Notes: generated by a model from the letters alone, not told the origin. A stretch of DNA of 64,000 bases from Levilactobacillus bambusae (GCF_003124125.1 NZ_QCXQ01000002.1:328747-392746); one strand, 5' to 3'. Positions 52,004 through 61,170 are shown, counted from the stretch's first letter. Program-made: numbers and translations.

Positions 52004-53473
52004 TTATCTTTCCCCCTCTCCGTTAATGATGCGGGGCGGAAGGACCTCAATGGCCCACTGCCGGCAATTGTAGGCATGCTCAAACCGGGATTCTGGGACC
52101 CAACGGGCGCCATTTAGCGGATCATTCAAATGGAGCAAGGATCCTGAAATGCCGTCCACTAACACCGCCTGTCCGTTCTTAACCTGGGTACCAAACGGTG
52201 TCGTCACATATTCTGGTGACCGTAAGTTAGCGGTCACGTACGCAATGACCGGGTGACCCAGCTGAACCCGCTGCCGAATGAAGGCAGTAGTAGCCCCGTG
52301 GAGATTTCGTAGGTCGCCAAACTGATCGCCCCAGTCAATTAACGCTGCAGGAGTGATCGTAACGGATTCAATCTCGGGACGTAAGGCAGGATCGCCAGAA
52401 AAGCCGCGGTTGGGATTCCCATTGGGCGAAATCGGCATGCGGGTCAGCCACTCCGTAAAGCTTATGTGGGCTAAGCTGCCAACCGTTTTTAACCCTAAGA
52501 AGAGGGCGGCAGCTTCTGATCCTTGGGGGAGTTGCCATAACCGCTGATTAATATCCGGGCTGGCTAGGTGTAGAATCTCCTTTTTATTCGGCTGCCAGGC
52601 CTCGCCCCTTTGCAGGGCAACACAGGCGGTCATTGCTAGCCACCGGTCGCCCCCAACGTCAATAAAGTAGCGGCCAAAAGCATCCACCGCACAGTGGTGA
52701 ACATCAAATGCGGTTCCCGTTCGAACGGCGTGCAGTGGGCGGCCCAGGCGATTGATAGGGGTGGTATCTTCAACCGTAATGACCCCGATGTAATCCCCCG
52801 ATCCAGTAACCCGTTCAAACAAGGATTGGCCGTCCTGCCAGACACTATCAAGGGGCAGGTAGGTGTCATCCGTAGTATGTAAATAAATCTGGCCCACATC
52901 ATCCTTTGCCGTCCCAACGAGGGTTACGGTCGCTCCTAGCGGGTAAAAATGGTGGTCCTGACCATCTTGAGTCTGGCCTGTAATCCCCTTGGCCCGCTTA
53001 ACTTTCCCCCGTTTTGGCATGGCAAACTTACCGGGATGCTGAAATTTGTGGTGCCCAGCCAGAAAGGCCGTATTCGCCTTTAACCATCCCGACGTCGTTT
53101 TATACCAGGCGTCCCCGAAAATATCAACGGCTTGATCCGTTACCGGAAAACTCGCCCCAAACTCGGCCACCGTTAAGACCACGCCCGCATCTGAAAGCAG
53201 CGTGGTGCCATGGGGATCTTGAACCACCGCTAACTCAGAGGATAACGGCGTTGGTCGGTTAAAAAAGGGCTCACCTTCAAGGTAGATCGCACTAGATGGC
53301 AGCTGGTCGCCGTTGTCTAACTGGAAAAAATCGTTTCCCGCCGGATCAATTAAGCGGGAAGCCACGTGATATCGGGATCGGACAGGATAGTAACGGCCCC
53401 CTTCGCTCGTAACCCCCGCTGGATTTACGACCCACCCAAACCGGTTCAACGATTCAATTGTCATCATTGCCAT
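52004..53473 (-). CDS. Large protein with an inactive C39-like peptidase domain
   Basis: This 489-aa protein has no signal peptide. The first 300 residues are beta-rich with short repeats I cannot assign. The C-terminal ~170 residues follow the C39-like (PF13529) pattern: LPQGSEAAALFLGLKTVG where active members have PTGCE, GFSGDPALRPE, GHPVIAYV, and GQAVLVDGISG where the catalytic His is expected. Both Cys (Ser here) and His (Gln here) appear lost. The ATG at 53473 follows GGAGG. It precedes and is coupled to the PH-domain gene. Confidence 0.7.
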   Translation of the reverse strand: MAMMTIESLNRFGWVVNPAGVTSEGGRYYPVRSRYHVASRLIDPAGNDFFQLDNGDQLPSSAIYLEGEPFFNRPTPLSSELAVVQDPHGTTLLSDAGVVLTVAEFGASFPVTDQAVDIFGDAWYKTTSGWLKANTAFLAGHHKFQHPGKFAMPKRGKVKRAKGITGQTQDGQDHHFYPLGATVTLVGTAKDDVGQIYLHTTDDTYLPLDSVWQDGQSLFERVTGSGDYIGVITVEDTTPINRLGRPLHAVRTGTAFDVHHCAVDAFGRYFIDVGGDRWLAMTACVALQRGEAWQPNKKEILHLASPDINQRLWQLPQGSEAAALFLGLKTVGSLAHISFTEWLTRMPISPNGNPNRGFSGDPALRPEIESVTITPAALIDWGDQFGDLRNLHGATTAFIRQRVQLGHPVIAYVTANLRSPEYVTTPFGTQVKNGQAVLVDGISGSLLHLNDPLNGARWVPESRFEHAYNCRQWAIEVLPPRIINGEGER

Positions 53474-53564
53474 GTTAATTCCTCCGTTAATAAAGGACTG
53501 TGACAACAGATGCTTGTCACAGCCCCAAATTTGCGTCTTTATCGTCTATCAATCCACGAATGCC

Positions 53565-54056
53565 TCAGTAGCTCATGGCCTTATGTGCGGCCCGTTGCCA
53601 ACTGGCTTCGAATTTATGCTTTGGCAATGAATCCTGCCGTGCTGTCCAAGGTTCATTGAAGTAAATGAAATCATCGTCATAACCCGTGACTAGCAACGCG
53701 TGAGAATCAAACCCGTCAAAGTTGCCCATCCAGACCACCACCGGTTTGCCCGTTGCAATGGTCGCTTCCAGCTCAGTTAAATCAGCACCCGTTAGATCAA
53801 CTGCCGCGCCGATATACTGACTAACGAGGGGTAAGAGTCCCTTCGGATCAATCCCCTGTCCGTCCGGTTTGGCCGGATCCCCGACAAACCCATCATTGGG
53901 GTTAGCTGCCCGATTCATTTCATCTGCCAAATTCATCTTGTCCACCTTTGCTCCCGCATACTGCAGCATCATCGTGACGGCAGTAATAGCGCTTCCCGTT
54001 GGTAATTCAGGTCGTTGCGTAACTAACGGGACAGTTAGCTTTGTGGTTGGTTTCAT
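53565..54056 (-). CDS. C39-like peptidase domain protein lacking the catalytic Cys
   Basis: This 163-aa single-domain C39_2-like protein has the canonical VPLVTQRPELPTGSAITAV with Ser in place of the nucleophile Cys (active members have PTGCE). GFVGDPAKPDGQGI, GKPVVVWMG and the His in DSHALLVTGYDD are retained, as is YFNEPW. There is no signal peptide. It lies 90 bp upstream of a second C39-like gene with the same Cys-to-Ser change. Confidence 0.8.
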   Translation of the reverse strand: MKPTTKLTVPLVTQRPELPTGSAITAVTMMLQYAGAKVDKMNLADEMNRAANPNDGFVGDPAKPDGQGIDPKGLLPLVSQYIGAAVDLTGADLTELEATIATGKPVVVWMGNFDGFDSHALLVTGYDDDFIYFNEPWTARQDSLPKHKFEASWQRAAHKAMSY

Positions 54057-54128
54057 TAGATAATCGAATCCCCTTGTTCATGACTTTATGGCTCTATTGT
54101 ATCTCATGACGAGGTTTGTGAAAAGAGG

Positions 54129-55046
54129 CTACATCATATTCCGCCGGCGGAAAACCCAAATCATCCAGACAATAAAGAACACGGATAACGCACACACCAA
54201 GATCCAAGCCAGATTGAAATTTTCAAATGGTAGTTTGACGTTCATCCCAAAAAAGCCGGTAACAATCGTTGGGATCGCTAAAACTAACGACCAAACCGTC
54301 ATAAACTTCATGGTACCGTTCAGGTTATTGTTTAACACGTTATTAAACGTGCTGGAAATCCGATCAATAACGTCCATTTCCGTAGCCGTCATTTGAGCCA
54401 CCTGCCCTGCTTCCACCAAAACATCATCCAGATGTTCCTGACCCTGTTGGTCTAAATCCTTACCAAAGTGGCTTTTAGGTACGGCCTTAAGCAACGTTTC
54501 ATTATTTGCCGTAGCACTCGTAAAGTATGCCAAACTTTGTTCAAGATGGGAAAGACTCTGGAAGTTATCATTGGTGGGTCGTTGGTTTAGTGTTCTATCC
54601 AATCGGTTTCGCGTCGCATTAATTTGTTCAATGGCGGGTAAAAATTCGTCACTCAGTTTTAACAGGGCGAGCAAAATAAAGCTTTGGTAGCTTTTGACCA
54701 TTGAATTTTTTAAGAGCGTTTCTAAATCCCGGTTAACTAATGGAATATCCTGCATATTAAAGGTAAACAAGTATGGGGATTGATAGATTAAGCTAATTGG
54801 GCGCGTCACATAACGAAGGTGGGTGCTATCTACCTGATAAGGCACATGGTAGACAAACAACTCCGACTTATTAAAGAAGTCATAGTCATAGTTCGTCCGT
54901 TCATTTTTATCCAGGGCGTAACCAAGAATTTCCTGTGACAGGCCGTAAAAGGACTTCAATTCCTTCACTTCATCGTCCGTGGGGGTCTGAGCCTCTACCC
55001 AAACGGCCTGGTCGCTAATTTGACTTAAATGGTGTATCTGTAACAT
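54129..55046 (-). CDS. CorA-family divalent cation transporter
   Basis: This 305-aa protein has an N-terminal cytoplasmic domain, a long helical region and two C-terminal membrane helices with the selectivity motif GMN (VTGFFGMNVKLPF). The C-terminus is basic (FRRRNMM). It transports Mg2+ or Co2+/Ni2+. The ATG at 55046 follows AGGGGGA; a longer upstream frame lacks a ribosome site. Confidence 0.9.
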   Translation of the reverse strand: MLQIHHLSQISDQAVWVEAQTPTDDEVKELKSFYGLSQEILGYALDKNERTNYDYDFFNKSELFVYHVPYQVDSTHLRYVTRPISLIYQSPYLFTFNMQDIPLVNRDLETLLKNSMVKSYQSFILLALLKLSDEFLPAIEQINATRNRLDRTLNQRPTNDNFQSLSHLEQSLAYFTSATANNETLLKAVPKSHFGKDLDQQGQEHLDDVLVEAGQVAQMTATEMDVIDRISSTFNNVLNNNLNGTMKFMTVWSLVLAIPTIVTGFFGMNVKLPFENFNLAWILVCALSVFFIVWMIWVFRRRNMM

Positions 55047-55157
55047 CCTAGTTCCCCCTATTATCGGTCTCAAAGCTTGGTGCTTTTCTTTAGTATACCG
55101 GCAAACCAACGAATGTCCTAGAGAAGCGACTGGAGAATCACCCGTTTTGGGCACGAT

Positions 55158-55196
55158 AAATAAGACCGATGACCAGATTTGGTCATCGGTCTCATT
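55158..55196 (-). terminator. Strong hairpin downstream of R1 copy d
   Basis: AATGAGACCGATGACC pairs with GGTCATCGGTCTTATT around AAATCT (minus-strand reading). It lies after R1d in the same order as the hairpin at 50461, so it probably terminates the PH-domain gene's transcript. Confidence 0.7.
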
Positions 55197-55220
55197 AGAT
55201 GTTGGGGTGGATTTAGCTAG

Positions 55221-55333
55221 GTCCCACCTTTCCACTCCCAGCGGTTAACTCTGTCATCGAATAATGCCCAAGACCAGCATTTTCCGATGCCTCAGTTAAT
55301 CCTCCAGATCTACCCGAACGGTTCCACACCCTC
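55221..55333 (-). repeat. R1 structured module, copy d (divergent)
   Basis: On the minus strand it starts right after the PH-gene stop: GAGGGTGTGGAACC, then GAGGATTAAC, a hairpin (CATCG...ATGCTGGTCTTGGGCAT...CGATG), GTTAACCGC, and GTGGAA. The conserved head, GGATTAAC/GTTAACCGC blocks and tip loop identify it; the outer arm is less perfect than in copies a-c. Confidence 0.7.
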
Positions 55334-55335
55334 AT

Positions 55336-55707
55336 TCACAAAATTTTTCCCGCCAAACGACGTTCTAATTCGGCTAGTGGGCCGCCATTATCAAGTTGAA
55401 TCATTTCGGGTTCGGTCTGGCCCGATGTCCAGATTCGGAGAACACCTTCAAACTCAAAGTGGCCCGCCGTTTCAAGGCTGAACTTTGTGACGGCATAGTA
55501 CGGAATGCTCCGGTACTCCACTTTTTTTCCCGTTCCCTGCCGGTTGGTCAACAACACACGTTTGTTCGTTAACACAAACCAATCACGAATGGTTTTCATG
55601 GCAAACTCAACCTCTTCGCCCGGAATAAGAAGCGGAGCCAAGTCTTGCTGCGCCTTTTCTGGGTTAGCGGATGAGGCGTTCCCAATAATACTGTTAAACA
55701 ATCCCAA
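55336..55707 (-). CDS. Small bacterial PH-domain protein
   Basis: This 123-aa cytoplasmic protein has the bPH_1 pattern LLIPGEEVEFAMKTIRDWFVL, TNKRVLLTN, YRSIPYYAVTKFSLETAG and FEGVLRIW. It is usually annotated as a PH or YvbH-like protein; function unknown. The TTG at 55707 has GGGGAG 6 nt upstream. Confidence 0.83.
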   Translation of the reverse strand: MGLFNSIIGNASSANPEKAQQDLAPLLIPGEEVEFAMKTIRDWFVLTNKRVLLTNRQGTGKKVEYRSIPYYAVTKFSLETAGHFEFEGVLRIWTSGQTEPEMIQLDNGGPLAELERRLAGKIL

Positions 55708-55780
55708 TGCGATCTCCCCTTTTGGTCCCATTATACGCAAGTCATTCGGTAAAAATCATAACGTTTCCCTAAGTTTTCGA

Positions 55781-57418
55781 CTATCCCTTAGCCCGTAAGT
55801 GATAGAGCCGGGCCTCCCACGGTAATAGGATGGGGTCATCCGAAATGGGATCCGGGGTCGCGTTCGTAAAAATCAGTTCACTGGGCGCTAACTTTAAGTC
55901 ATCGTACTCGACTTCATGACTACTCAGGTTCGTCACCACCAACCACTGATCCCCGTTTAAGGAGCGGCGGTACACATACAGATGATCGTCAGCAGCTTGA
56001 ATGAGGTCATATTTCCCCCAGGAGAGGGCCGGCGTCTGTTTCTTCAACCGAATCATCGTTTCATAAAAAGTGAGCACCGAGTACGGGTTGTTTTGTTCGT
56101 CCTCGACGTTGACGGTCGGATAATTCGTATTTACCGGAAGCCACGGCTGCGCTTTTGAAAAGCCCCCGTTTTTTTCGTTATTCCACTGCATGGGGGTTCG
56201 GGCGTTGTCCCGGCTGCGTTTGGCAAGCACGGTCAGGATTTGTTCCTCATCCACGCCAGCGGCCCGCTCCACGTCATAGTAGCGCAGCGAATCAAAGTCC
56301 CGGTAATCGGTAATCGACTGAAACTTAGCGTTCGTCATTCCCAATTCCTGCCCCTGATAAAGAAATGGGGTTCCCTTCATCATAAAGTACATGAGGCCAA
56401 TCGCCTTCGCACTCCGACGCCGGTACACCCCATCGTTACCAAACGAAGAAACCGCCCGGGGTAAATCATGGTCCTCAATAAACAGAGCGTTCCAACTGTC
56501 CTGACCCAGGTGATTTTGCCAGTTGCTTAGTGCTGACTTCAACCGTTTCGGCCCTAATTCCCTCATGTCAAAACTGTGCCAGGAACCTAGGTGGTCAAAC
56601 TGGTACAGCATATCAAAAATTCCGTTTTGGCCGTCAATTTGCTTAGCGGCCGACTCCATCGGGACCGAACTCGCCTCCGCAATAGTCATTAGTCCCGTTT
56701 CATCAAACACGGCCTTTAGTTCATCAAAGTACCGTTCAATCCCTGAAACGTTTTGGTACGCCTGGTTCGGTTCCATCACATTTTCAAACGTGGTTAATTT
56801 TTTAATGTTAAAAATATTATCTAGTCGCAGGCCATCAATTCCCTTGGCCGCCCAAAATCGGATAACCTCATAGATTTCCTTCCGAACACGCTGATTCTCC
56901 CAGTTCAAATCGGGTTGGGCGTCCGTAAACAGGTGGTAGTAATACTCCCCCGTTAACTCATTAAACGCCCACGCTGAGCCGCCAAACTCCGACTCCCAGT
57001 TATTAGGCTCGTGACTGTTAACCGGGTCGCGCCAAATGTAGTAATCGTGGAAGGGGCTCGACTTAGAAGTCCGCGCCTGTTCAAACCACGGGTGTTGGCT
57101 TGAGGTATCGTTAAAGGAAACGTCTAATACTAGCCGAATATCGGCCTCGTGGAGGGCCGTAAGCAGGGCTTCAAAATCCGCCAGCGTTCCATAAGCTGGA
57201 TCCACGGCGGTAAAATTCACAACATCATAACCGTTATCAATCTGAGGCGACTGAAAAATGGATGACAACCAGACAAAGTCAATGCCCATCTTCTGCAAGT
57301 AGGGAATCTTCGCTTGAATCCCCCGTAAATCGCCAATGCCGTCCCCGTTCGTATCTAAAAAACTTTTGGGATAGATTTGGTAGCCAATGGCATTTTTCCA
57401 CCAATTTTCCGTTGGCAT
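55781..57418 (-). CDS. GH13 alpha-glucosidase / oligo-1,6-glucosidase-like
   Basis: This 545-aa cytoplasmic GH13 enzyme starts WWKNAIGYQIYPKSFLDTNG, the usual start of subfamily 31, which hydrolyses isomalto-oligosaccharides. The nucleophile Asp (GIDGLRLDNIFN), acid Glu (MTIAEASSV) and transition-state Asp (FIEDHDLPR) are present. Region I normally reads D-x-V-x-N-H; here it is DVSFNDTSSQHPWF, with the conserved His replaced by Asp. This may alter specificity. Promoter and cre site are at 57457-57485. Confidence 0.83.
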   Translation of the reverse strand: MPTENWWKNAIGYQIYPKSFLDTNGDGIGDLRGIQAKIPYLQKMGIDFVWLSSIFQSPQIDNGYDVVNFTAVDPAYGTLADFEALLTALHEADIRLVLDVSFNDTSSQHPWFEQARTSKSSPFHDYYIWRDPVNSHEPNNWESEFGGSAWAFNELTGEYYYHLFTDAQPDLNWENQRVRKEIYEVIRFWAAKGIDGLRLDNIFNIKKLTTFENVMEPNQAYQNVSGIERYFDELKAVFDETGLMTIAEASSVPMESAAKQIDGQNGIFDMLYQFDHLGSWHSFDMRELGPKRLKSALSNWQNHLGQDSWNALFIEDHDLPRAVSSFGNDGVYRRRSAKAIGLMYFMMKGTPFLYQGQELGMTNAKFQSITDYRDFDSLRYYDVERAAGVDEEQILTVLAKRSRDNARTPMQWNNEKNGGFSKAQPWLPVNTNYPTVNVEDEQNNPYSVLTFYETMIRLKKQTPALSWGKYDLIQAADDHLYVYRRSLNGDQWLVVTNLSSHEVEYDDLKLAPSELIFTNATPDPISDDPILLPWEARLYHLRAKG

Positions 57419-57456
57419 CCGGGTCGCACCTCCTTAATTTTCACATAATTGAGTTC

Positions 57457-57485
57457 ATTATCTTAGAATCTGACAGCGATTACAA
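57457..57485 (-). promoter_or_regulatory. Promoter of the GH13 gene with overlapping cre site
   Basis: On the minus strand TTGTAA (57480-57485), 17 bp, and GATAAT (57457-57462). TTGTAATCGCTGTCA overlaps the -35 and matches the CcpA cre consensus WTGNAANCGNWNNCA, so glucose repression is expected. Confidence 0.72.
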
Positions 57486-57527
57486 CTCATAACAAGCAAA
57501 ACTTGTGAAATTTACTAAAAAAATTTT

Positions 57528-57580
57528 AAAAAAGCCGGTTTCAACCGCACGAACCGTGCTAAGTTGAAACCGGCTTTTAA
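57528..57580 (-). terminator. Terminator of the pyruvate oxidase gene
   Basis: AAAAGCCGGTTTCAAC pairs with GTTGAAACCGGCTTTT, directly 3' of the oxidase stop. Confidence 0.9.
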
Positions 57581-57591
57581 ATTAAGGCTGC

Positions 57592-59349
57592 TTATAGGGT
57601 ATCACCATCGTTACGGAGGAGTTCCCCTAACGACGGCTGCTTAGCCAAGTTAATATGGTACTTTTCAGCGTAAGCATTGACGGTGTCCTGCCCGTAAAGT
57701 TGCGGGTCAAACGGCATGAACTGGGTGTCAATGGGATCGGCATTTTGAATCTGGGCCTCAATCACAATCGGCTTCTTATTGCCCTGCTTTTGAAGTTCGC
57801 TAATTTGTTTGAAGGCTGCCTCAACTTCGGCCTTATTAGCAACCTTAAAGGCAATGGCGCCCATGCCCTCACTAATCTTAGCGTAATCGGCAGGTGTCAG
57901 GTCAACCCCGTAGAGATCCTGATTATCAACTACCTGTTCGTGGTAGATGAACCCGAAGAGTTCATTCACAAAGACCACGTTGATAACCGGCAATTGGTAC
58001 CGATTCTGAGTAATGATATCTTGCATCACCATGGAGAATCCCCCATCACCAGAGAAGGACCATGCCTGTCCCTTGGTATCTAAGGCAGCGGCAATTCCAG
58101 CTGGAACCCCGTATCCCATCGTTGCAAAGAGACCAGAAATGGCAAACCGCTGATTCTGGGTCATTGGTAATCCCCGCACGGCCCATTCCGAAACGTTTCC
58201 GGTGTCAACCCCAAAGAAGTCATCCGGGCCCGACATCTGAGCGACCTGATCCATTACGGTCTCTGCGTTTAGCCCCCGACTATCATCGGTTGCCCGGTGC
58301 TTGAGCAAGGCCTCCCAGTTCACTTTATTTTCCTGGTTGGCTTTAATCCATGCGTCTTCGGGCCGGGATTCCCCGGTCGCAATCATTGCCTGAAGATAAC
58401 TCTTGCCGTCCGCAATAATGGCGTAATCAACGGGGACTTCCTTCCCGATATCATACGGATTCAGGTTGACTTCAATCACTTTAATCCCCTTCGGCCAGAA
58501 GCGGGCAAACGGAAATTCTGATCCCATAAAGAGAATGAGATCCGTGTGCTGTAAGGCTTCAAATCCGGTTTTGCTCCCTAACCGGCCGAATGTCCCGACC
58601 GCATTCGGATGATCGGTTGGGATGACTCCCGTTGCAGGCACGGTATTCATGACGGGAAGGTTAAACTGTTCTGAGAATTGAACGAGTTCGTCTCGAGCCC
58701 CTAGTAGTCCCCGACCGGCGTAGACTAATGGGTGTTTGGCTTCCTTAATCATCTTGACTGTATCCTGAACGGCTTGAGGATCAACCGTTTGTCGGTAGGT
58801 ATTCGCCACGGTATCCGGCGTCTTTGCCTTCTGGTAATCAATCTCTTCGGCTGCTAAACTATCCGGAATAATAACCACTGCCGGGCCACTTTGCTTGTAC
58901 GCCTGCCGAATGGCCTGATTAATGACGTAGGGTATTTGATCTGCCGTTGTAACCGTCCGATTGTAGACGGCCACGTCGTTAAACATGGGATCCTCATCCA
59001 TTTCTTGGAAGAAGTTCGTATTCATTTGTTCCTGAGCTACTTGGCCAACCAGTGCTAATACTGGCACGTGATCCATCTTGGCATCGTAAAGCCCCTGGAA
59101 GAGGTGAGTGGCGCCGGGGCCCGCAGAACCAAAGGATACCCCGATTTTACCGGTAAACTTGGCGTCAGCGGTAGCCGCCATCGCCCCGACTTCTTCATGC
59201 CGAACCTGAATGTATTGAACCTGATCCCGTTCCAGGTACAACCCTTCAATCGTGTGATTGATAGAACCACCGGGTAAACCGTATACATGATCAACGCCCC
59301 AATCCTCGAGCGTTTTAACGAGTGCCTGTCCAGCTATCATTTTTGTCAT
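57592..59349 (-). CDS. Pyruvate oxidase
   Basis: This 585-aa TPP/FAD enzyme converts pyruvate, phosphate and O2 to acetyl-phosphate, CO2 and H2O2. The catalytic Glu is in VRHEEVGAMAA, and the thiamine motif is GDGGFSMVMQDIITQNRY. Length and domain order (Pyr, FAD, PP) match SpxB/PoxB of lactobacilli. The ATG at 59349 follows GGGGAA; a longer in-frame start is unsupported. It is monocistronic. Confidence 0.92.
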   Translation of the reverse strand: MTKMIAGQALVKTLEDWGVDHVYGLPGGSINHTIEGLYLERDQVQYIQVRHEEVGAMAATADAKFTGKIGVSFGSAGPGATHLFQGLYDAKMDHVPVLALVGQVAQEQMNTNFFQEMDEDPMFNDVAVYNRTVTTADQIPYVINQAIRQAYKQSGPAVVIIPDSLAAEEIDYQKAKTPDTVANTYRQTVDPQAVQDTVKMIKEAKHPLVYAGRGLLGARDELVQFSEQFNLPVMNTVPATGVIPTDHPNAVGTFGRLGSKTGFEALQHTDLILFMGSEFPFARFWPKGIKVIEVNLNPYDIGKEVPVDYAIIADGKSYLQAMIATGESRPEDAWIKANQENKVNWEALLKHRATDDSRGLNAETVMDQVAQMSGPDDFFGVDTGNVSEWAVRGLPMTQNQRFAISGLFATMGYGVPAGIAAALDTKGQAWSFSGDGGFSMVMQDIITQNRYQLPVINVVFVNELFGFIYHEQVVDNQDLYGVDLTPADYAKISEGMGAIAFKVANKAEVEAAFKQISELQKQGNKKPIVIEAQIQNADPIDTQFMPFDPQLYGQDTVNAYAEKYHINLAKQPSLGELLRNDGDTL

Positions 59350-59454
59350 AATCCAATTCCCCATTTCTAGAACTGATTGAGTGATGATTTACTTCCTAAA
59401 TGATAGTACGCACCGGTCAAAATAACCAGCGATTCACCTTAGCATTTTTAATAT

Positions 59455-59469
59455 TGGTAGCGGTTTAAA
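59455..59469 (-). promoter_or_regulatory. Possible cre site upstream of the pyruvate oxidase gene
   Basis: On the minus strand TTTAAACCGCTACCA matches 14 of 15 cre consensus positions. It lies about 105 nt before the start codon. Catabolite control of pox genes is common, but the promoter itself is not clear. Confidence 0.35.
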
Positions 59470-59615
59470 GTAGATTAGCTCTCCGTTTACTTTCCTCGAA
59501 TCACCCTATAAAACGGCAAAAATCAGAAAGTTTTATGAACAATTCGTGAACTCTCCCATTTTAAAACGATTGTCTGTTAAACTAGTCACAACTTCAAGTC
59601 AGGGAGGTTTTACTT

Positions 59616-59900
59616 ATGCAACCACATCAATATCACTTATCGTTTAAAGCCTTGGTTCTTGCTGCATCACGGTTTGGCAGCTTGGTGGTTATTTTTACAA
59701 CGAGTTTAATGCTGATTTGGTTTGGCGTGCTGACGTTAGCAAACGCTCCCCAGATAAATCTATTAACCTACTTCGACCTTAGTTTTTTAAATGACATTAT
59801 GATTCGGACGCTATTAATGCTTGGACTCATGTGTTTATCCATTCAGGGGGGCTACCTCAGTTCCAGGGTCCTCAGCAAAGCGACAAAATTATTCCGGTAG
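59616..59900 (+). CDS. Small membrane protein, 94 aa
   Basis: It has two predicted membrane helices (about residues 20-45 and 63-82) and basic ends. No motif I recognise. GGGAGG precedes the ATG and a terminator follows. Confidence 0.7.
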   Translation: MQPHQYHLSFKALVLAASRFGSLVVIFTTSLMLIWFGVLTLANAPQINLLTYFDLSFLNDIMIRTLLMLGLMCLSIQGGYLSSRVLSKATKLFR

Positions 59901-59939
59901 AATAAATCCTCGGCCGAGACAGCCGAACACTCCTAACCT

Positions 59940-59997
59940 AAAAGCTGCCTTCATCACTTCCCGATTAATTAGGGAACCAATGAAGGCAGCTTTTTTA
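59940..59997. terminator. Terminator between small membrane protein and lipid kinase
   Basis: AAAAGCTGCCTTCAT pairs with ATGAAGGCAGCTTTTTT and abuts the kinase stop; usable on both strands. Confidence 0.88.
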
Positions 59998-60885
59998 TTA
60001 CTCATTGTTGATTGGGACATAAAGGGGTAAAAACCGGGGCAAAAACTGAAGTTTAAGGGGCAGCTCTGGTCCCCGATCGCCGTCGATGTGCGTCGTAATA
60101 GTTTCAGTCGACTTTCCCACTAAAAGAACCTGACGGGGAGTGGCATAGGTAATGGACTTCGAGTGGTCTAAGCGGCCCGTCCACGCAAAGTAAAGGTAGG
60201 GAACGACCTGCTTTAAATGAATGTTGTGCAGGATACTGAAGTGGAACCGATTCGGGGTGGGATCCGTATACCGATGTCCCCCCACATCAGCGGTGGTCGT
60301 CAGCATGGCAAACCACGTATTATAACGCCGCGGTTTGTGGTGATCCATCGTAATCTGTACCTGATAGGAATGGTGCCGCCCCACTTGCTGCAACGCCGTT
60401 TTAAGGTACACTAATTTGCCTAACCGCTGCTTATCCTTTTGGCGGACGTCATTTGAAATATCCGCCAGATTGCCAAACGTCAGCGAACTGACAATGGCCC
60501 GGTGGGTTTGCGTTTCCCCGATCCCCACCCGAATTTTCCGGCCCGCTAAAATAACTTGGACGGCTTCATCCACATCTTCTGGCAGCCCCCAGCGGGTCGC
60601 AAAGTTGTTAATCGTTCCACCGGGAATGATCCCGAGTGGAATTGCCAGCTGTTCCTCCGTCATGGCTGAAATGGCCGCGTTTAAGGTTCCGTCGCCGCCA
60701 ATCACAATTAGGTCATCCAAATGATGGAGCTTCCGTCTTAGGGTCGCAACGACCTGATCTTTTTTAGCCACGGTAATGGTCTCCGTCGCACGCCCTGCTT
60801 GCTGCATTAACAGTTCAACCCGGTGGGCCTTATCCGCATTGCTGCCCCCACCCGCAGTTTCATTATAAAAAATACCGTACATCAT
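59998..60885 (-). CDS. Diacylglycerol/lipid kinase (YegS/DgkB-like)
   Basis: This 295-aa soluble DAGK-catalytic-domain protein has NETAGGGSNADKAH, the nucleotide loop LIVIGGDGTLNAAISAM and GIIPGGTINNFATRWGLP. It phosphorylates diacylglycerol or a related lipid for membrane lipid turnover. The substrate assignment is by family only. Confidence 0.87.
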   Translation of the reverse strand: MMYGIFYNETAGGGSNADKAHRVELLMQQAGRATETITVAKKDQVVATLRRKLHHLDDLIVIGGDGTLNAAISAMTEEQLAIPLGIIPGGTINNFATRWGLPEDVDEAVQVILAGRKIRVGIGETQTHRAIVSSLTFGNLADISNDVRQKDKQRLGKLVYLKTALQQVGRHHSYQVQITMDHHKPRRYNTWFAMLTTTADVGGHRYTDPTPNRFHFSILHNIHLKQVVPYLYFAWTGRLDHSKSITYATPRQVLLVGKSTETITTHIDGDRGPELPLKLQFLPRFLPLYVPINNE

Positions 60886-60896
60886 TCTTCACCACC

Positions 60897-60921
60897 AAAA
60901 AAACGGCCAATCAGGGCCGCC
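60897..60921 (-). terminator. Terminator of the small Ala/Lys-rich gene
   Basis: On the minus strand GGCGGCC-CTGATT-GGCCG is followed by seven T residues. Confidence 0.8.
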
Positions 60922-60926
60922 TAATT

Positions 60927-61094
60927 TTAATTCTGGTTCTTTAGATCGGCTGTCTGGTGTTTAGCCCGTTCATTTTCAACCGCTTCCTCAGCTTTATCCT
61001 TGGCGCCGTTCACTTGCACCTTCGCATTGTCCGCCGCTTCCTTTGCCTTATCGGCTGCTGCGTTAGCATCGGTTCGTAATCGATCAAAATCCAT
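60927..61094 (-). CDS. Small Ala/Lys/Glu-rich hydrophilic protein, 55 aa
   Basis: This helical protein (NAAADKAKEAADNAKVQVNG-type repeats) has the composition of LEA-like or CsbD-like stress proteins. The ATG at 61094 has GGGGGGA nearby. Function unproven. Confidence 0.7.
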   Translation of the reverse strand: MDFDRLRTDANAAADKAKEAADNAKVQVNGAKDKAEEAVENERAKHQTADLKNQN

Positions 61095-61170
61095 CCCAAT
61101 TCCCCCCTGATTCGTTTTCACCATTATCTCGATTCTCCGCTGAAAGGGCAATGATTTTGCCTCCCCGAGA

